A stretch of 64,000 nt of DNA, taken from assembly GCA_030247885.1 (NCBI GenBank), contig JAPDRO010000010.1, forward strand, positions 496,001 to 560,000, written 5' to 3'. Of the stretch, positions 1-10,819 are shown one piece after another; positions within the stretch are counted from its first letter, which is position 1; every line of letters starts with the position of its first letter. Source of the stretch: Taxawa tesnikishii (nom. ined.) (lineage: Eukaryota; Ascomycota; Dothideomycetes; Dothideales). The notes under the pieces were generated by a model. The model was not told where the DNA came from. It searched no databases and saw nothing but the letters and a program-made list of their open reading frames with translations. The position numbers and the translations under genes were made by a program.

Positions 1-2
1 CC

Positions 3-647
3 ATAGATGCAGGGCAGGCGACAGAGTCGATTAACTCGATCGAGAAGGCGGATATCACATATTGGCGAGCTAAAAGGGGCACCGCAAGGAGGAAACTGGA
101 AAAGCACAGTATCCTGCTGAAGTGGATTGGAGAGCAAATCCCGATCATCGCTTCGGGACACCAATCCCCGGGTCGAGGACCAGAAGCTCCTGCCCGCGAT
201 GACGATGCGGAAGGCAAAGCAGATCTGCGGAATCGTCCCGGTATACCTGAACCGATAACACCTGTTAGCCCCTACTCAAATCCCGCACAAACTCTAGGAA
301 AGAGGAAACGATCGGTAGGAGATCCGCCGCCGTCCTCAGCAAACCCGTCAAAGGTTCAGAAGTCTTGTACGACAACAAATGTGGGCGAAAGTAAAGAGCG
401 TGGCATTATTGCAGATGTCCTCACACAATCTACGACACCTGCCAAGGAACACGATGAATGCTCCGCGACAACATCCGAGCGGCAAGGCGGTTGTGTTCGC
501 TTGAGAAGAAGTCGGAGGTTAGCGCAGCTCAAGAGAGAAGCTCAATCCTCGGAGTCAACACCAACAGCTCTTCCATTCGTTCGGCCGCCAAGGGTACAGA
601 AAGTCTCGATAAGGAAAAGGCGTCTCTGCAAAGTAGCTACCAGGTAG
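3..647 (+). CDS. Partial hypothetical protein, open at left edge
   Basis: One reading frame is open from the left edge of the window to a stop at 645-647. The 5' end is missing. The N-terminal part is charged and probably helical (TYWRAKRGTARRKLEKH, then LLKWIGEQIP). It is followed by a Pro/Ser-rich stretch with basic patches (GKRKRS, RLRRSRRLAQLKRE) that look like nuclear localisation signals. A CAG/GTAGGC at about 642 could be a donor site, so the frame may continue in a further exon. I do not recognise the family. A nuclear protein is an inference from the basic patches only. Confidence 0.35.
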   Translation: MDAGQATESINSIEKADITYWRAKRGTARRKLEKHSILLKWIGEQIPIIASGHQSPGRGPEAPARDDDAEGKADLRNRPGIPEPITPVSPYSNPAQTLGKRKRSVGDPPPSSANPSKVQKSCTTTNVGESKERGIIADVLTQSTTPAKEHDECSATTSERQGGCVRLRRSRRLAQLKREAQSSESTPTALPFVRPPRVQKVSIRKRRLCKVATR

Positions 648-1692
648 GCTGGCTTTCTTAGTACCGTCAAGCCTATAGCCTACAGTCGTGCAGCACGTTA
701 CTCCACACCTGAGAGCGAGGAGCGCGTGCAATCAACTTAATCACTCTCCAGAACGAGCCGGGAAACCCGTTCAAGTAACACTAGCTTGCGGAGAAACGGA
801 CAGATCAGGGAAGGATGCAGGGCGTGTTGTGTATAACGCCAGGTGCCACTACCGTGAGAGCTTCGATGTCTGACGCGAAGATCTCCTTGTGCAGTTTTCT
901 GTTTATTGCTGGCGGTATGCAGCTACCTAGCGTTACGGGCGCCGGAGTTCAGTGCGTTGGCATAAGGGATACCCAAATTGTTTGTGACGTGTTTGTGGGG
1001 CTAAGGTTGATCTCAAGTGCTGTTGTAGCCGTATATGATATATGTTCATCCCACTGTGCTTATCATGTGAGCGGAGACTACAAAAAGGCCGTCCCGCCCA
1101 CTTGCCATGTTGCTGCCTGGCATATGCTTTAGCGTCGAGCTCAGCAGCAATTCATTCATGTCGTCACTCAATGGTCTTTTCTTGGAGCCATGCAGTGACG
1201 GTAGGTGCGAAGGATCGTTCGATGGTACAGAGGCGCTCCATTACCGATACCTTGTACACATCGCATATCCTTCCCCGGTGCAACGCAGCGACTATAGTGA
1301 GAGTGACAGTCCCAACGTTAGAGCTACACCGTAACTATGTCAATTATCAGCGTTGTTGATCGTCGCAAACCTCCTGATATGAAGCTCTCGTCCAAGCTTT
1401 TGCATTCTTCCTCAAGCGGCCAACTCCCGGCGAGTAGGAGGGTGCCACCTACCATCAGTGCCCTCTTGTGTCACGAAGCTCCCCTGGGCGCGTCTTCGTT
1501 GGCTATGACGCGCCGACACGCGGGTAGGGCGTCGCAGCCAGCTGGATCATGGGCCGTGCATGCCTCTCACATGTTCCCGCCTAGGCTATGGCGCGCTATT
1601 CCGCGCCTTTCCCCGCCAGACAATCCTCCCAGCCGCACAAGAGCATCGCATAGACACACAGCACTATTTGTACCCGCTTCCTTCGCATCGCC
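648..1692. other. Intergenic; no supported gene
   Basis: Short overlapping ORFs of about 60-230 codons occur in several frames, but none has recognisable motifs or convincing splice sites. The last 200 bases should hold the promoter of the gene starting at 1693. I see no TE terminal repeats here. Confidence 0.4.
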
Positions 1693-3527
1693 ATGGCTCA
1701 GCGTCGGTCAGAGTTCGAGTCTGCGAAGAACGGCTCTGGAAAAGGGTCAAACATCAGCAGAGCCGGACGGGAACCTTCATTGCCGAAAGACCAAGGTAGG
1801 TCGGTCACTCACACATCAACGTGAGCTTGCTCTGACTGGCATCGTGAAGGTAGGGCGCGGAGAAGGAACCAAGATCAGTCAATGCGAGGACCTTTGCGTC
1901 GGAGTACACGTCTGCGCAGGACAGAAGACCATCATCGGCAAAGCGCAGTCGAGGTCAGTAGGATGGAACCACGACCCCATTTCTCCCTTCGACGGCCACG
2001 GTTTCTTTAGTAGACACGTCGTTAAAATCCGGCTATACTAGGGCGCTGACCCAGCTCGACCGCCTACAGGAACCGTCTCCTCTTCCTCAAGCGCGGATTA
2101 GGAAACGAAAGAGAACACCGGAGGCTGAAGATCTGCCTGCACAACTAATAGCCGTGTCCCGCCTAAAGCGACGGCGAACGTATCCTTCACACGCTGCTGT
2201 CGAGACCGCGTCTGGTGAAAAACAGTCAAGAGGTGCGAGCGGAGGGAAGGTGAACCCGATCGACTACTGGAGAAGAGAAGGGAAGTGGCCCAAGGAGTAC
2301 TTCGAAAGGCAGAGCGAGATGAGCCATCTGCTTGCGAAGAAGAAATCGTCGTCCTCTCTCAGGCGCAAACAGTCGGAAGCTGGCTCAATCGCATCTAGCG
2401 GCACCACTCCCAGCGATCAGCAGCCGAGGGAGGTCAAAAGTGCTCCTTACAAAGACCAACGTTGCGAGACTCTTCTGGAGACCAAGAGCAGTTTTATGGG
2501 CAAACATGAAGCGGGTATTGGGGATGTGAGCAAGAGCTTTTGCCGAAGGCTGTTGGACACGGAGCAGACCTTGCCTGACAACTCCTTGTTTCGCGATGAT
2601 CTATTCGACAAAGCTTGTCAAAATCTTCAGAACAAGAACGAGGCGAAGATCGTACAAGACATCAGTCGGTTGGTCGTGCCGTCTGCCGAGCACTTGGCCC
2701 TCTTTGGAGCTGGGGATCTGGACATTCTGGTCGAGAGTGTCAATGAGGGATGGAACAACTCTATACCTCTGATCAAGACTCGCCCCCAGCCTGATTACTC
2801 AGTAGGGTTCCGACGATCTTCATTCACGAACGAACAGCTCCGGAAGCTTCAACCTTTTGTGGGCGAGCTGACGGACACATCTTACTTCATGGCTACATAC
2901 TACATGTACTTCCCGTTCCTGACCTCCGAGGTCAAGTGTGGAGCCGCCGCGCTAGATGTGGCGGACCGGCAGAACGCTCACAGCATGACTCTTGCCGTAA
3001 GAGGTATTGTTGAGCTTTTCAGGCTAGCCAAGCGCGAGAAAGAAGTCGACCGAGAAATACTTGCATTCTCGATCTCGCACGACCACAGCACAGTGAGGAT
3101 CTACGGCCACTACCCCGTAATTGAGGGAAAGAGCACCGCTTTCTACCGGCACCCTGTTCGCAAGTTCGACTTCACGGAGCAAGATGGAAGAGAGAAGTGG
3201 ACGGCGTACAAGTTTACGAAGAACGTCTACGACGTCTGGATGTCAGCACACTTTGCTAGGATATGTTCGGTCATCGACAATTTGCCTTCGGGCATTGCCT
3301 TTGAAGTCTCAGAACAATCCGGCTTGCGCTTTTCGGAGGCGACCGGACTTTCGCAGGGAGTGGAAGGTCTCTTCACTGAACCATCAATTGTTGATACAGG
3401 GTTCCACAGAACAGAAGACAGCGGGCATGGCAGCGTTGCTGATCCACAGGATGCCACGCCAAACACATCGCTCTCCCCGGAACTGGACGCGGCACGTCCA
3501 AGGGGTCAAAGGAAAGACGAACTGTGA
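1693..3527 (+). CDS. DUF7924-like protein with PD-(D/E)xK nuclease-like signature, three exons
   Basis: My model is exons 1693-1795, 1879-1953 and 2011-3527, giving 564 aa. Both introns (83 and 57 bp) have GT..AG ends (GTAGGT/TCAG, GTCAGT/TTTAG), and the frame is continuous across both. The start ATG sits in a good context (GCCATGGC). The N-terminal ~110 residues are basic and low-complexity (KRSR, RKRKRTPE, SRLKRRRTYP), probably nuclear. The phrase DYWRREGKWPKEYFE leads into the conserved domain. That domain has PDYSVGF (Asp near residue 321) and FLTSEVKCGAAALD (Glu ~366, Lys ~368), followed by DRQNAHSMTLAVRGIVELF. The D...ExK spacing fits the PD-(D/E)xK nuclease fold. I recall this as a large fungus-specific family (DUF7924) of unknown function. 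The family is fairly sure; nuclease activity is an inference. The ORF looks intact. Confidence 0.8.
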
Positions 3528-4391
3528 CATAGTAACGTAGGAAGACAAAGCGAGGCACACACGTCACTTTGTTGGACAAATGAGCTGACAGTCGGAGTCA
3601 TCTGATCGAACTGCTCCACATGGCCATTTTTGTAAGACCTTGTCACATCTGTAAAACGACAACTGGCGGGAAGGAGAAGACACTAAGTACCCCTGGACTT
3701 CTGCATTTAGCTACATGTGCCTGCAACAAGTTACTGCCCCCCAGTGAGTTCGTTCGCGTAGACACTCCTTTATCCTGTCCTTTACAGAGGAAGAAGAGGA
3801 AGGGGTCCGATCCCTGGTTGATCCACAAATTCCCGCGTCAACCCCTCTCCATGGCTATGAAGCGCTGCCGCTTGTTACTTGTCCAGATCCGGCCGAACAC
3901 TTCCTGCGTGCGACTAATCGTGTCGCCCCGTGAGATAGCCCACTTTTGAATCCATAGCGGATGACTCACCACAGCGAAGCCATTCACTCCGAGGATGAAG
4001 CTACTACGTTGCAGACTAGAAGAAGTGAAGCGTCGCACACAACAGATATAGCCTGGATTGAATCTCACATGTTAGACAGGCAAGTATCATGGAACTGAGG
4101 CTTTCAATAGCGCCTCAACAAAGTCGATCGGGAGCTGGGCATTGAATGGGGGAAGCTATTGTTCTACGGCCGATAACGTCTTGTGAGAGGCTGCGGAGCT
4201 GCGCATGTAAGTATCAGATCAAGGTCTTGCTTCCTGTGACTTGGGCAAGCAACTACTTACTCGTTGTGTAGAGTCGATACAGCCGTCAGGCACAGTCACG
4301 GGCATTGACTGAAGGCCAAAACTAGCGTCTACAAGATTCTATCACATACTATCACTTCTATCGACTTTCATTCACTCGATCAAGCACCGCG
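3528..4391. other. Intergenic; no supported gene
   Basis: It holds the 3' flank of the DUF7924-like gene and the promoter side of the zinc-ribbon gene. A 109-codon ORF at 3620 has no recognisable motif and is matched by an antisense ORF, so I do not call it. Confidence 0.4.
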
Positions 4392-4754
4392 ATGGCCGTC
4401 ATCAATGATTCTCCGGTGTGCCCCCTCTGTGGAGGCGAGCCCAACTACTTCATTACTCGAAGGTCCAACCGCAACGGAAACGCCAAACGCCCTTACTACA
4501 AATGCGTACCATGCAACAAGTTCATCACTTTTGACGATGACAGAGGTATCGGAGCCAGTAATCTTCTTTGCGGCTGTGGATGTTCGCCGCGCATGCAGGT
4601 TGCTGGGAAGCTTGCCACGACTGCTCGGGGTCTTCACTACGTTTGCGTCAGCGGAAGATGCGACTTCTTCGAGAGGGCAAGGAGCCCCACTGGAAAGCAG
4701 TACAAGCTGGATGATGAATTGGTAGAGATGTCCTCTCACCTTGGGTTCATCTGA
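4392..4754 (+). CDS. Small GRF-type zinc-ribbon protein
   Basis: This intronless ORF of 120 aa begins with MAVINDSPVCPLCGG. It shows two zinc-ribbon-like halves. The first is PVCPLCGGEP (residues ~9-18), a conserved SNRNGNAKRPYYKC and then CNKF. The second is LLCGCGCSPRMQV, then GLHYVCVSGRCDFFE. The RNGNxxRPYYKC signature is that of GRF-type zinc fingers, known from topoisomerase III and APE2-like proteins to bind single-stranded nucleic acid. In fungi such domains also occur alone in short proteins like this one. Binding of nucleic acid is inferred from the family. The start is the first ATG after a pyrimidine-rich leader, and the length and Cys spacing suggest it is complete. Confidence 0.7.
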   Translation: MAVINDSPVCPLCGGEPNYFITRRSNRNGNAKRPYYKCVPCNKFITFDDDRGIGASNLLCGCGCSPRMQVAGKLATTARGLHYVCVSGRCDFFERARSPTGKQYKLDDELVEMSSHLGFI

Positions 4755-5059
4755 GGGACAAGGACCCGGCGGAGGACGAGTTTTGACGATGGATAGTCCT
4801 CAGCAATGAGATATCTGCTTCTGTGGGGAGATTGGGCAAGCCATTCGGCAAGCATTTTCGCGTGCTACTACTTCTGGGGGTGTTCTTCTGGAAGCTAATT
4901 TGCTATTCTCGCAAGCTCTCGGACTCTTCCAGCTCTCATCCATGTCGAAGATGATTACCATGGGTGTTGTATACGAACCCTGCATTCAACGCCACTCGCT
5001 TTCCTCACTTTCGAGCCCCCGAAGATCGGCAGGATTCTATCGCCCTTGCAATTGCTTTT

Positions 5060-5250
5060 GCATTGTAGTACGCTCGACATGCGTTGTCTCCGCAAAGCGA
5101 ATTAGTTATATGTTCCGTATACGGCTTCACCGGAGAAGCAAGACCTGGAACAGCCGTGAATACCGTTCCAAGCATTGCTTTTGCCTCGTGTAGTTCAGTG
5201 CCGTCTGAAGGGGAACTATTTAGTAGCTCAAGGTCCAGGTCAGGCAATTT
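5060..5250 (-). pseudogene. Fot1-like transposase C-terminal scrap
   Basis: On the minus strand the translation LDLELLNSSPSDGTELHEA followed by LASPVKPYTEHIT matches the C-terminal linker of the Fot1-like elements found elsewhere here (DLDLSLLDSSPPDGTELREA ... SPVKRYTERMT). Only about 60 codons can be aligned. No terminal repeats or target-site duplication are visible, so this is an old truncated copy. Flanks 4755-5059 and 5251-5970 hold no gene I can support. Confidence 0.7.
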
Positions 5251-5970
5251 CACTGAATACTTCTGGCTGAATATTCAGTCATTGCGGTCTCTGGATGATG
5301 GTTATGCAAAAGAGCAACTGTCCGAATCTGAATATCTCCCTCAGACAAGTGCACCAGCATGTTTTGAGTGGAGTGCGCCCACGGCAGTTGCGAGAGACAC
5401 GTGAATGACATTCAACATGAGCCATTTGAGAGAAAGTAGAAACTGTAGTGAAGGAGCGTCGCATCAGATGGGCCGATAAACTAGAGGTTACGACCGTGCT
5501 TATGGCGTGCTCAGGACCCCTACGCAGTATTACGAAGAAAAGACTACTATGGATACAGTCCTCACGATGCAGCTACGGCGATGATACGCCGTAGCCCAAG
5601 TAAACACACAGTCCTACGAGGAGTGCACAGATGTGTTCCTTAGTTACCTTCGAATCTACGTCTTAACGGAAAAACACAAAAGTCAACTTTTTCGGTGTAT
5701 CGCTTTGCATAAGCTCCAGCGCAACTCCGCGTACTCCCTTCTGTTCAGTAGAGCGTGTCACCGAAGCCGAAGAGGTTTCTCGGTATATGTACCATTATAC
5801 CGCGAAACCAGAGTACACGAAGGATAAATCAGGGGAGCTTATAGTTCACTTCATTGCTTGCAGTATTGAAAATCGCGCATCACTTATTCGGCCTGCTCTC
5901 ACTTATCTCGACTCACAGTTGATAGCTTTGACAGTCCTGGCTACGTTTTCTCGAAGCTGTCATTATCTTT

Positions 5971-7118
5971 CTAGATGTAGTGTGTAACCACAGCCCCATC
6001 CACAAATATTCTTTGGACCGACTCTTGCAACAATGTCCCTATGAGTGCCTCATTTTCCTGGTCTTCCCTCTGCATCCTGGTAACGAGTTCTCTATCCTTT
6101 TTGTCCAGTTCTTCCCTTTGCTGTTGAGTCTCCTGTAGCCCAGTTGCAAGCTTGTCTTTCAGGACACTCTTGTTGAGCTCCATAGCTTCGACTTTACTAC
6201 TGAGTTCATAGTGGAGTTCTTCTAGTTTTGCTGCTCGGTGAGAGTCTTTCAAGGCCTCTGCCAATCTCACAGATGATTGTACTAACCGTCCAATTCCCGG
6301 AGCGGTAGTTCGAAGTCGATGGACCGCGACATGTCTCAACGTGTTAGTTGGAAGGAGGACTTGGTCGAAGGAGGTGTTTTTCAATGACAAAGCGTAGTCT
6401 GGAATGACACCAGAGCACTTGGCCAGGATTCGTGTCCACTCAGTCAATTCCACTGCTTCTGCACAATCCCACTGGTTTTTGCAGATTATGGAAGGTAGCC
6501 ACTTCTGGGCAAAGCCGAAGCAGCATTCTTCACGCACGTGCTGGGCAGTCGTGAGGACGAGATGCTGGACTCTGAAGGGAAAGTAGGAGGGATACAAAGA
6601 CGGGATCTCGTCGCTTGTACTTCCGAGCAATCTTGGAGTACCTGAAGCTGATCAGAGGCATACGTAGTCGTGTGTCAGGAATGTCTGTGATTACCAGCAT
6701 CAGCTTGCACAATATCATCCGACGCCTCGATTCTAGGCTGAATGGCATCCTCATCGCCCGTTCCGTTGCCTTTTTCTTTTAAACTCTGCATTTCTTCTAG
6801 AGCTTCCGCTTCAGAGAGCGCTGCCTCGGTCTCTGACTTGCATCGCTGGACATCGCGAACTAGGGATGTTTGAAATAATTCTGGGAACTGTCCTTTTGCT
6901 TGTAACTCGGATTCGAATATCCGACGCCCCAGGAGATCCCTGAGAATATCGACTATCTTGTCAATGCCAAGGTCTTTGATTAACGATCTGAAAGACGATT
7001 CATGTGAGATGACGATGTCGAGAATCTTTTTATGTTTCCGTATGTGCGCATTGTTCCCTGCAAACACCCCTCTGTATGCCAAGAACACTCGCCGTTTCTC
7101 CGCTGGGGTGTAAGTCAT
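5971..7118 (-). CDS. Fungal coiled-coil protein of unknown function, two exons
   Basis: My model is exon 1 at 7118-6695 and exon 2 at 6641-5971 (minus strand), joined over a 53-bp intron (donor GTAATC, acceptor CTTCAG), giving 364 aa. Exon 1 begins MTYTPAEKRRVFLAYRGVF and ends in an acidic stretch. Exon 2 carries the conserved block PSYFPFRVQHLVLTTAQHV, then EECCFGFAQKWLP and WDCAEAVELTEW. The C-terminal ~90 residues (LEELHYELSSKVEAMELNK, then QQQREELDKKDRELV) are a strong heptad-type coiled coil. I recognise it as a common filamentous-ascomycete family, sometimes mislabelled in databases as a cytochrome c1 protein. No heme-binding CxxCH is visible, so that label should not be trusted. Function unknown. 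Confidence 0.7.
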
Positions 7119-7387
7119 AGTAACTCTGACAAATTTTCACAGTTTCGCCCCTAGGGAACGGTCATCCACAAACGCAAAGATATGATCACTAGAACCTAGC
7201 TTACCGACGCTACGCAAAAGCGTATAGACAAAGAATCTTGTCGATAGAATGATACACCTGATGCGGAGATGCCTGGCACCGATGCCTCTTCTGCTGAGGT
7301 TTGATATTTTGTAGAAAAGAGATGGACAAAAGAGTCAAAGTACGTGCTCCCAAGAGGTACACCTGTCAAACATCTTATACCCTGCCA

Positions 7388-7558
7388 TAACGTAGTTGCC
7401 GGGGTAGTTGATCAGCCTGGGTAGTTGATCAGTAGCCTTGATTAGGTTTAGTTTATCCTTAAACGAGCTAGCCAATAAGCTCTATCACGCTTGAAACTGC
7501 CTATAACGGTTAACTGATCAACTACCCAGGCTGATCAACTACCCCGGCAACTACGTTA
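7388..7558. mobile_element. MITE, about 170 bp, TA-flanked
   Basis: It begins TAACGTAGTTGCCGGGG and ends with the inverse CCCCGGCAACTACGTTA, giving terminal inverted repeats of about 45 bp and no coding capacity. Each end holds two tandem copies of GGGTAGTTGATCAG. The interior (TAGCCTTGATTAGG ... AATAAGC) resembles that of the MITEs at 24365 and 27944, so all three are one family. TA at each end is the presumed target duplication. It directly abuts element A, whose left TA is 7559-7560. Confidence 0.85.
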
Positions 7559-9709
7559 TACCGTGTCCGTGCACTCAATGCGCGCATTCAGTCAATGCGC
7601 GCGAATCACCAAAACAATCACTACGGAAAATGAAGCCACAGAGCCACACACAATAGCTATTATTGTAAGATCATTTGGTGGAGTACTCTACAGGCCTATG
7701 CGACAAACTTGTACTATCTATATTTGCGCGGAAGCTTGATGTTGCGGCCGCGTGTGGATCTTTAGGCGGAGGAGACGGGGAGCGCTCGGCGGCAGAAGCA
7801 CCACCTACATCACCTACAGCACCACGTTTCTGCTTCTTTCTTGGTGCTGCTTTCTGTGAGGCCTTGCGCTTACTACTTGAGGCTTGTTTTGTAGCTTTTT
7901 GAGCGTCGCGAGCTTGCTTTTGACGCTCTCTCTCTGCCTTGCGTTTGGCGACTTCCTTGGCCTTCACAGCAGCCTGCCGGTCATGCTCTTCCTTCTCCTT
8001 CTTCCGCTTCTCACGCTTTTCCTTAGCAAGCTTGTCATTGTATAGCTTAGTAGCCTTAGCTAACTCCTTCATGTTAGCCTTCTTTTTCTCTTCAGCTTCT
8101 CGCTCTTCCCTTGCAAGCCTCATGCGCACCTTGGCTTCTCGAAACGATCGAGGAGTCCACATCATGGAAGGACCCCAGTACTCATAGTGTTGCAACAAAG
8201 CCAGAGACTTGCCCTGCTTCTCTCGCTGCTTCTTGACAGTGAGAGCGTCAAGGAGACCCTCGTTTTCAGCCCTCAGAAGGCTGTTTTGTGTAGCCATGTG
8301 GTGGATCGATTGCCGAACAATAGATGCGTCCTTCTCCGAGGCGCCAGCCATCGCTCGTTTGGCCACAGTGTCCAGTTTAATCCAGGTATCTCCGCCATAC
8401 ACAGGAGCTTCAGATGAGGCATCACTGGCCGTGTCGGAGTCCTCGTCATGGAAACGGTGCAGTATAACATTAGGGTTGAAGGGGTGTACGCCTGTCGATT
8501 TGAAGGAGCTGAAAATGTTCTTCGCGGTGAAGCTGGCCACCCAGGCGTCCCAGAACAGTGAGAAGAAGTCAGCTTTAGTCACAGGCACTAGGCCTTGATG
8601 CTTGTGAAGGCGTGTTGCCAGCTTCTTTGAGTATGCTGTGCTGAGAGGCTTGAACATCACCACATCAAGCGGCTGCAGCGTGTGGGTGCTGTGAGGCGGA
8701 TAGACACTTAACAGTATCTTATGCCCGTGACAATACTCCAGAAACTCTTCTGTTAGATGACTCCCATGGCCATCTACGAGCAACAGGCGATACTTTCTCC
8801 GAGCTTTGGCTGTTGTGAAGCGCTCAAACACCTGCTGAAGCCAGGCAAGACTAAGCCCATCGTTCGACCAGCCAATCGTTCGACCAGCCACTGCCAGATA
8901 CCCCGAAGAAGGCCATGTGTTCTCCCACCTTCACATCTTCCACCCAGGCGTCTTGTATGTTCTTGGAGTCAGCCGCATATATGAGAGCTGGCGGCAACGC
9001 TGTACCGTCAGCGCATATGCACGCCAATAGGCTTATCCATTCACGATTGCCGTCCTGCAGCATCTGCTTGAACTGCTTCTTCTTGAACAGCTGCTTGCTG
9101 AAGATCCTCTTCTGTCTGCCAACAGCTCCAATCATGAAGCCTTTCTCGTCCATATTGTACGTATGCTCAGGCTCCACTTCGTAGAAGTCAATTTTGCTGC
9201 CGAGCTGTTCAAAGTACACCTTGTACTTGTCACCAGAATCAGCAGCGTGGCGTTGTCGATCCATTGAAGTGCTCCATTGGGATGTAAGCTCATCGGTGTG
9301 TCGGTGGAGGAAGCGAGTAACCCAGCTCTCAGAGACCGGGTGTCCAGCGATATTAGACGCGTAATTCTGCACCATCTCTCTTGTAGGAGGTAGCTTACGC
9401 TCAGTTAGCTCCTCCATATACTTCACAAGCTCTGCCTCCTGTCCTGGTTGAAGATTGCGACGTGCTAAACCTGCCTCCGCACGCGACCCGCTGACACCTC
9501 GGTGCTTGCGCGACAACGTTGAGCGATCAACACTATGCTTTTTAGCTATTTCAGCGTAGCAGAATTCTTCGCTAGAGTCAAGAGCATCTAGCTCTGCAAG
9601 GGCTTCTTCTATAGTCATCGTGGCGTTGAGTTGTGGGGGTGCGAAGTTGGGACGAAATCGCGATCGCGTGCATTGACTGACGGCGTGCATTGAGTGCACG
9701 GACACGGTA
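7559..9709 (-). mobile_element. Fot1/pogo-type transposon A
   Basis: It lies between TA dinucleotides at 7559-7560 and 9708-9709. The left end reads CCGTGTCCGTGCACTCAATG and the right end is its inverse. Within each end the motif TCAATGCGCGC (or a near copy) occurs twice in tandem. The transposase is on the minus strand. Elements G and M have nearly the same ends, so A, G and M form one subfamily. Confidence 0.9.
7671..9618 (-). pseudogene. Transposase of element A (single frameshift)
   Basis: The protein runs from ATG at 9618 (MTIEEALAELDALDSSEEF). It has an N-terminal helix-turn-helix (CYAEIAKKHSVDRSTLSRKH), a CENP-B-like second DNA-binding part (SESWVTRFLHRHTDEL), and a DDE_1 catalytic core with NMDEKGF, LLLVDGHGSH and LQPLDVVMF. 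A long Lys/Glu-rich coiled coil (KEKREKRKKEKEEHDRQ) follows. All three catalytic Asp codons are present. A 16-bp tandem duplication near 8870-8890 (atcgttcgaccagcca twice) shifts the frame between the first and second Asp, so this copy cannot make a full protein. Element G carries the undisturbed sequence at this point. Confidence 0.9.
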
Positions 9710-9821
9710 CCCCGCGGTTCATGTTACTTTTGCAATTCAAATGCCGGCATTGCCAACGCGAACACACAAGGACAAGCCTCACACATCCGAGCAATCGGGT
9801 TGTCGCGACAGCGACGAGCTT

Positions 9822-10819
9822 TCAGGCTCTGACCTTGAAAAACTTACTTAGCTCCTTGTCCATAACTCCCAAGAACTCTGTGTGCTCTGTTGACCAATCA
9901 TATTGCGTGCTGCTTGTCGATCGTGGTAACGCTTCTTCGAAGCAAGGACCTTGCATTACGCCGGCACCGTCGTAGGGTAGAGGCACGTCGTATACTGCAG
10001 ATTGGGTGTAGCTGTTGTACGCGCCACTGCACATGCCTAACAGCGGCGTTGCAGGTTGCGGTAGAAGAGGATCTTTGAGGTAAGATCCGCGGTCGTTCCA
10101 TAAGAAGTTCATGCAGTCATCTTCGGCAGTCGCGGGCGCATGAATCGTGTACAACGATGATGGGCTTTCGGACTGCACTCTGGGAGATGGCGGCATGGCA
10201 CTCTGCGTGCGTAGTATGCGTGAAGCATCGTAGCATACAGTGTTGTCACGTAAGGGCAGTGGTGCTTGTGGAAGCTCAGCTATGCCATGGATGGTTGACC
10301 GTCGTGGACCTGGACTGGGAGGGTGCTCGCTAATCATGCATGGAGCGGCTTCTGGAAGAAGACCCTCTTGAAGTTTCTGAGAACCCTCTTCGAAAGGTTC
10401 GGCCTCACCGCTGCCTTCGGGCTCGATTTCCAGAAGATCGAGTCTGGCAAGGATATCATGAGTGAAGGGGCGACCATCAGTCTCAGGCAACGCAGCACCG
10501 GGCCAGAGGTTTGCCTTGAGCAATCTGCTGTATGTTCCTTGCAGGCCAGCAACGAGTTGCTTTTGTTGTCGCTCGAGCACCTCTGCATATCTGAGAACCT
10601 CAGCTGCTGCATACAAGGTTTCCGGCACGGTGGACATACCCTTTTGGATGAACTCTATCGCGTGATGATCTCCTTTCGCCAAACATACAGACGACGTTGC
10701 CCGCTTTACACCTCCAGCAAGGTTGTTTGCCATCGCACTTCGACTTCTTCATACGGCATCGATCGCACGCTTTGCAGACTCTCTTCCTGTTACCGTCATT
10801 CGGGTTCGGGAGATTGCAT
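9822..10819 (-). pseudogene. Zn(II)2Cys6 transcription factor with disrupted start
   Basis: Minus-strand exons are about 10819-10640 and 10590-9822, with a 49-bp intron (GTATGT..TCAG). The first exon encodes KRVCKACDRCRMKKSKC, then CWRC and NVVCMFGERRS: a Zn2Cys6 cluster with spacing C-x2-C-x6-C-x5-C-x2-C-x6-C. The splice joins HPKG to YAEVLERQQKQLVAGLQ, a conserved linker in one fungal Zn2Cys6 family. The rest is Pro/Ser-rich, ending FLGVMDKELSKFFKVRA. There is no in-frame ATG upstream of the zinc cluster before a stop. The natural start ATG at 10819 (MQSPEPE) is one base out of frame with NDGNRKRV. Either one base has been gained or lost, or an unseen upstream exon supplies the start. Sequence-specific DNA binding in the nucleus is inferred from the family. 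Confidence 0.75.

Noticed and set aside
3620-3949. 109-codon plus-strand ORF
   Set aside because: No motif, no splice or promoter support, and overlapping antisense ORFs of similar size; likely chance.
5971-7118. Cytochrome c1 of the bc1 complex
   Set aside because: The family is sometimes labelled this way, but there is no CxxCH heme site or membrane anchor; the protein is a coiled-coil protein of unknown role.
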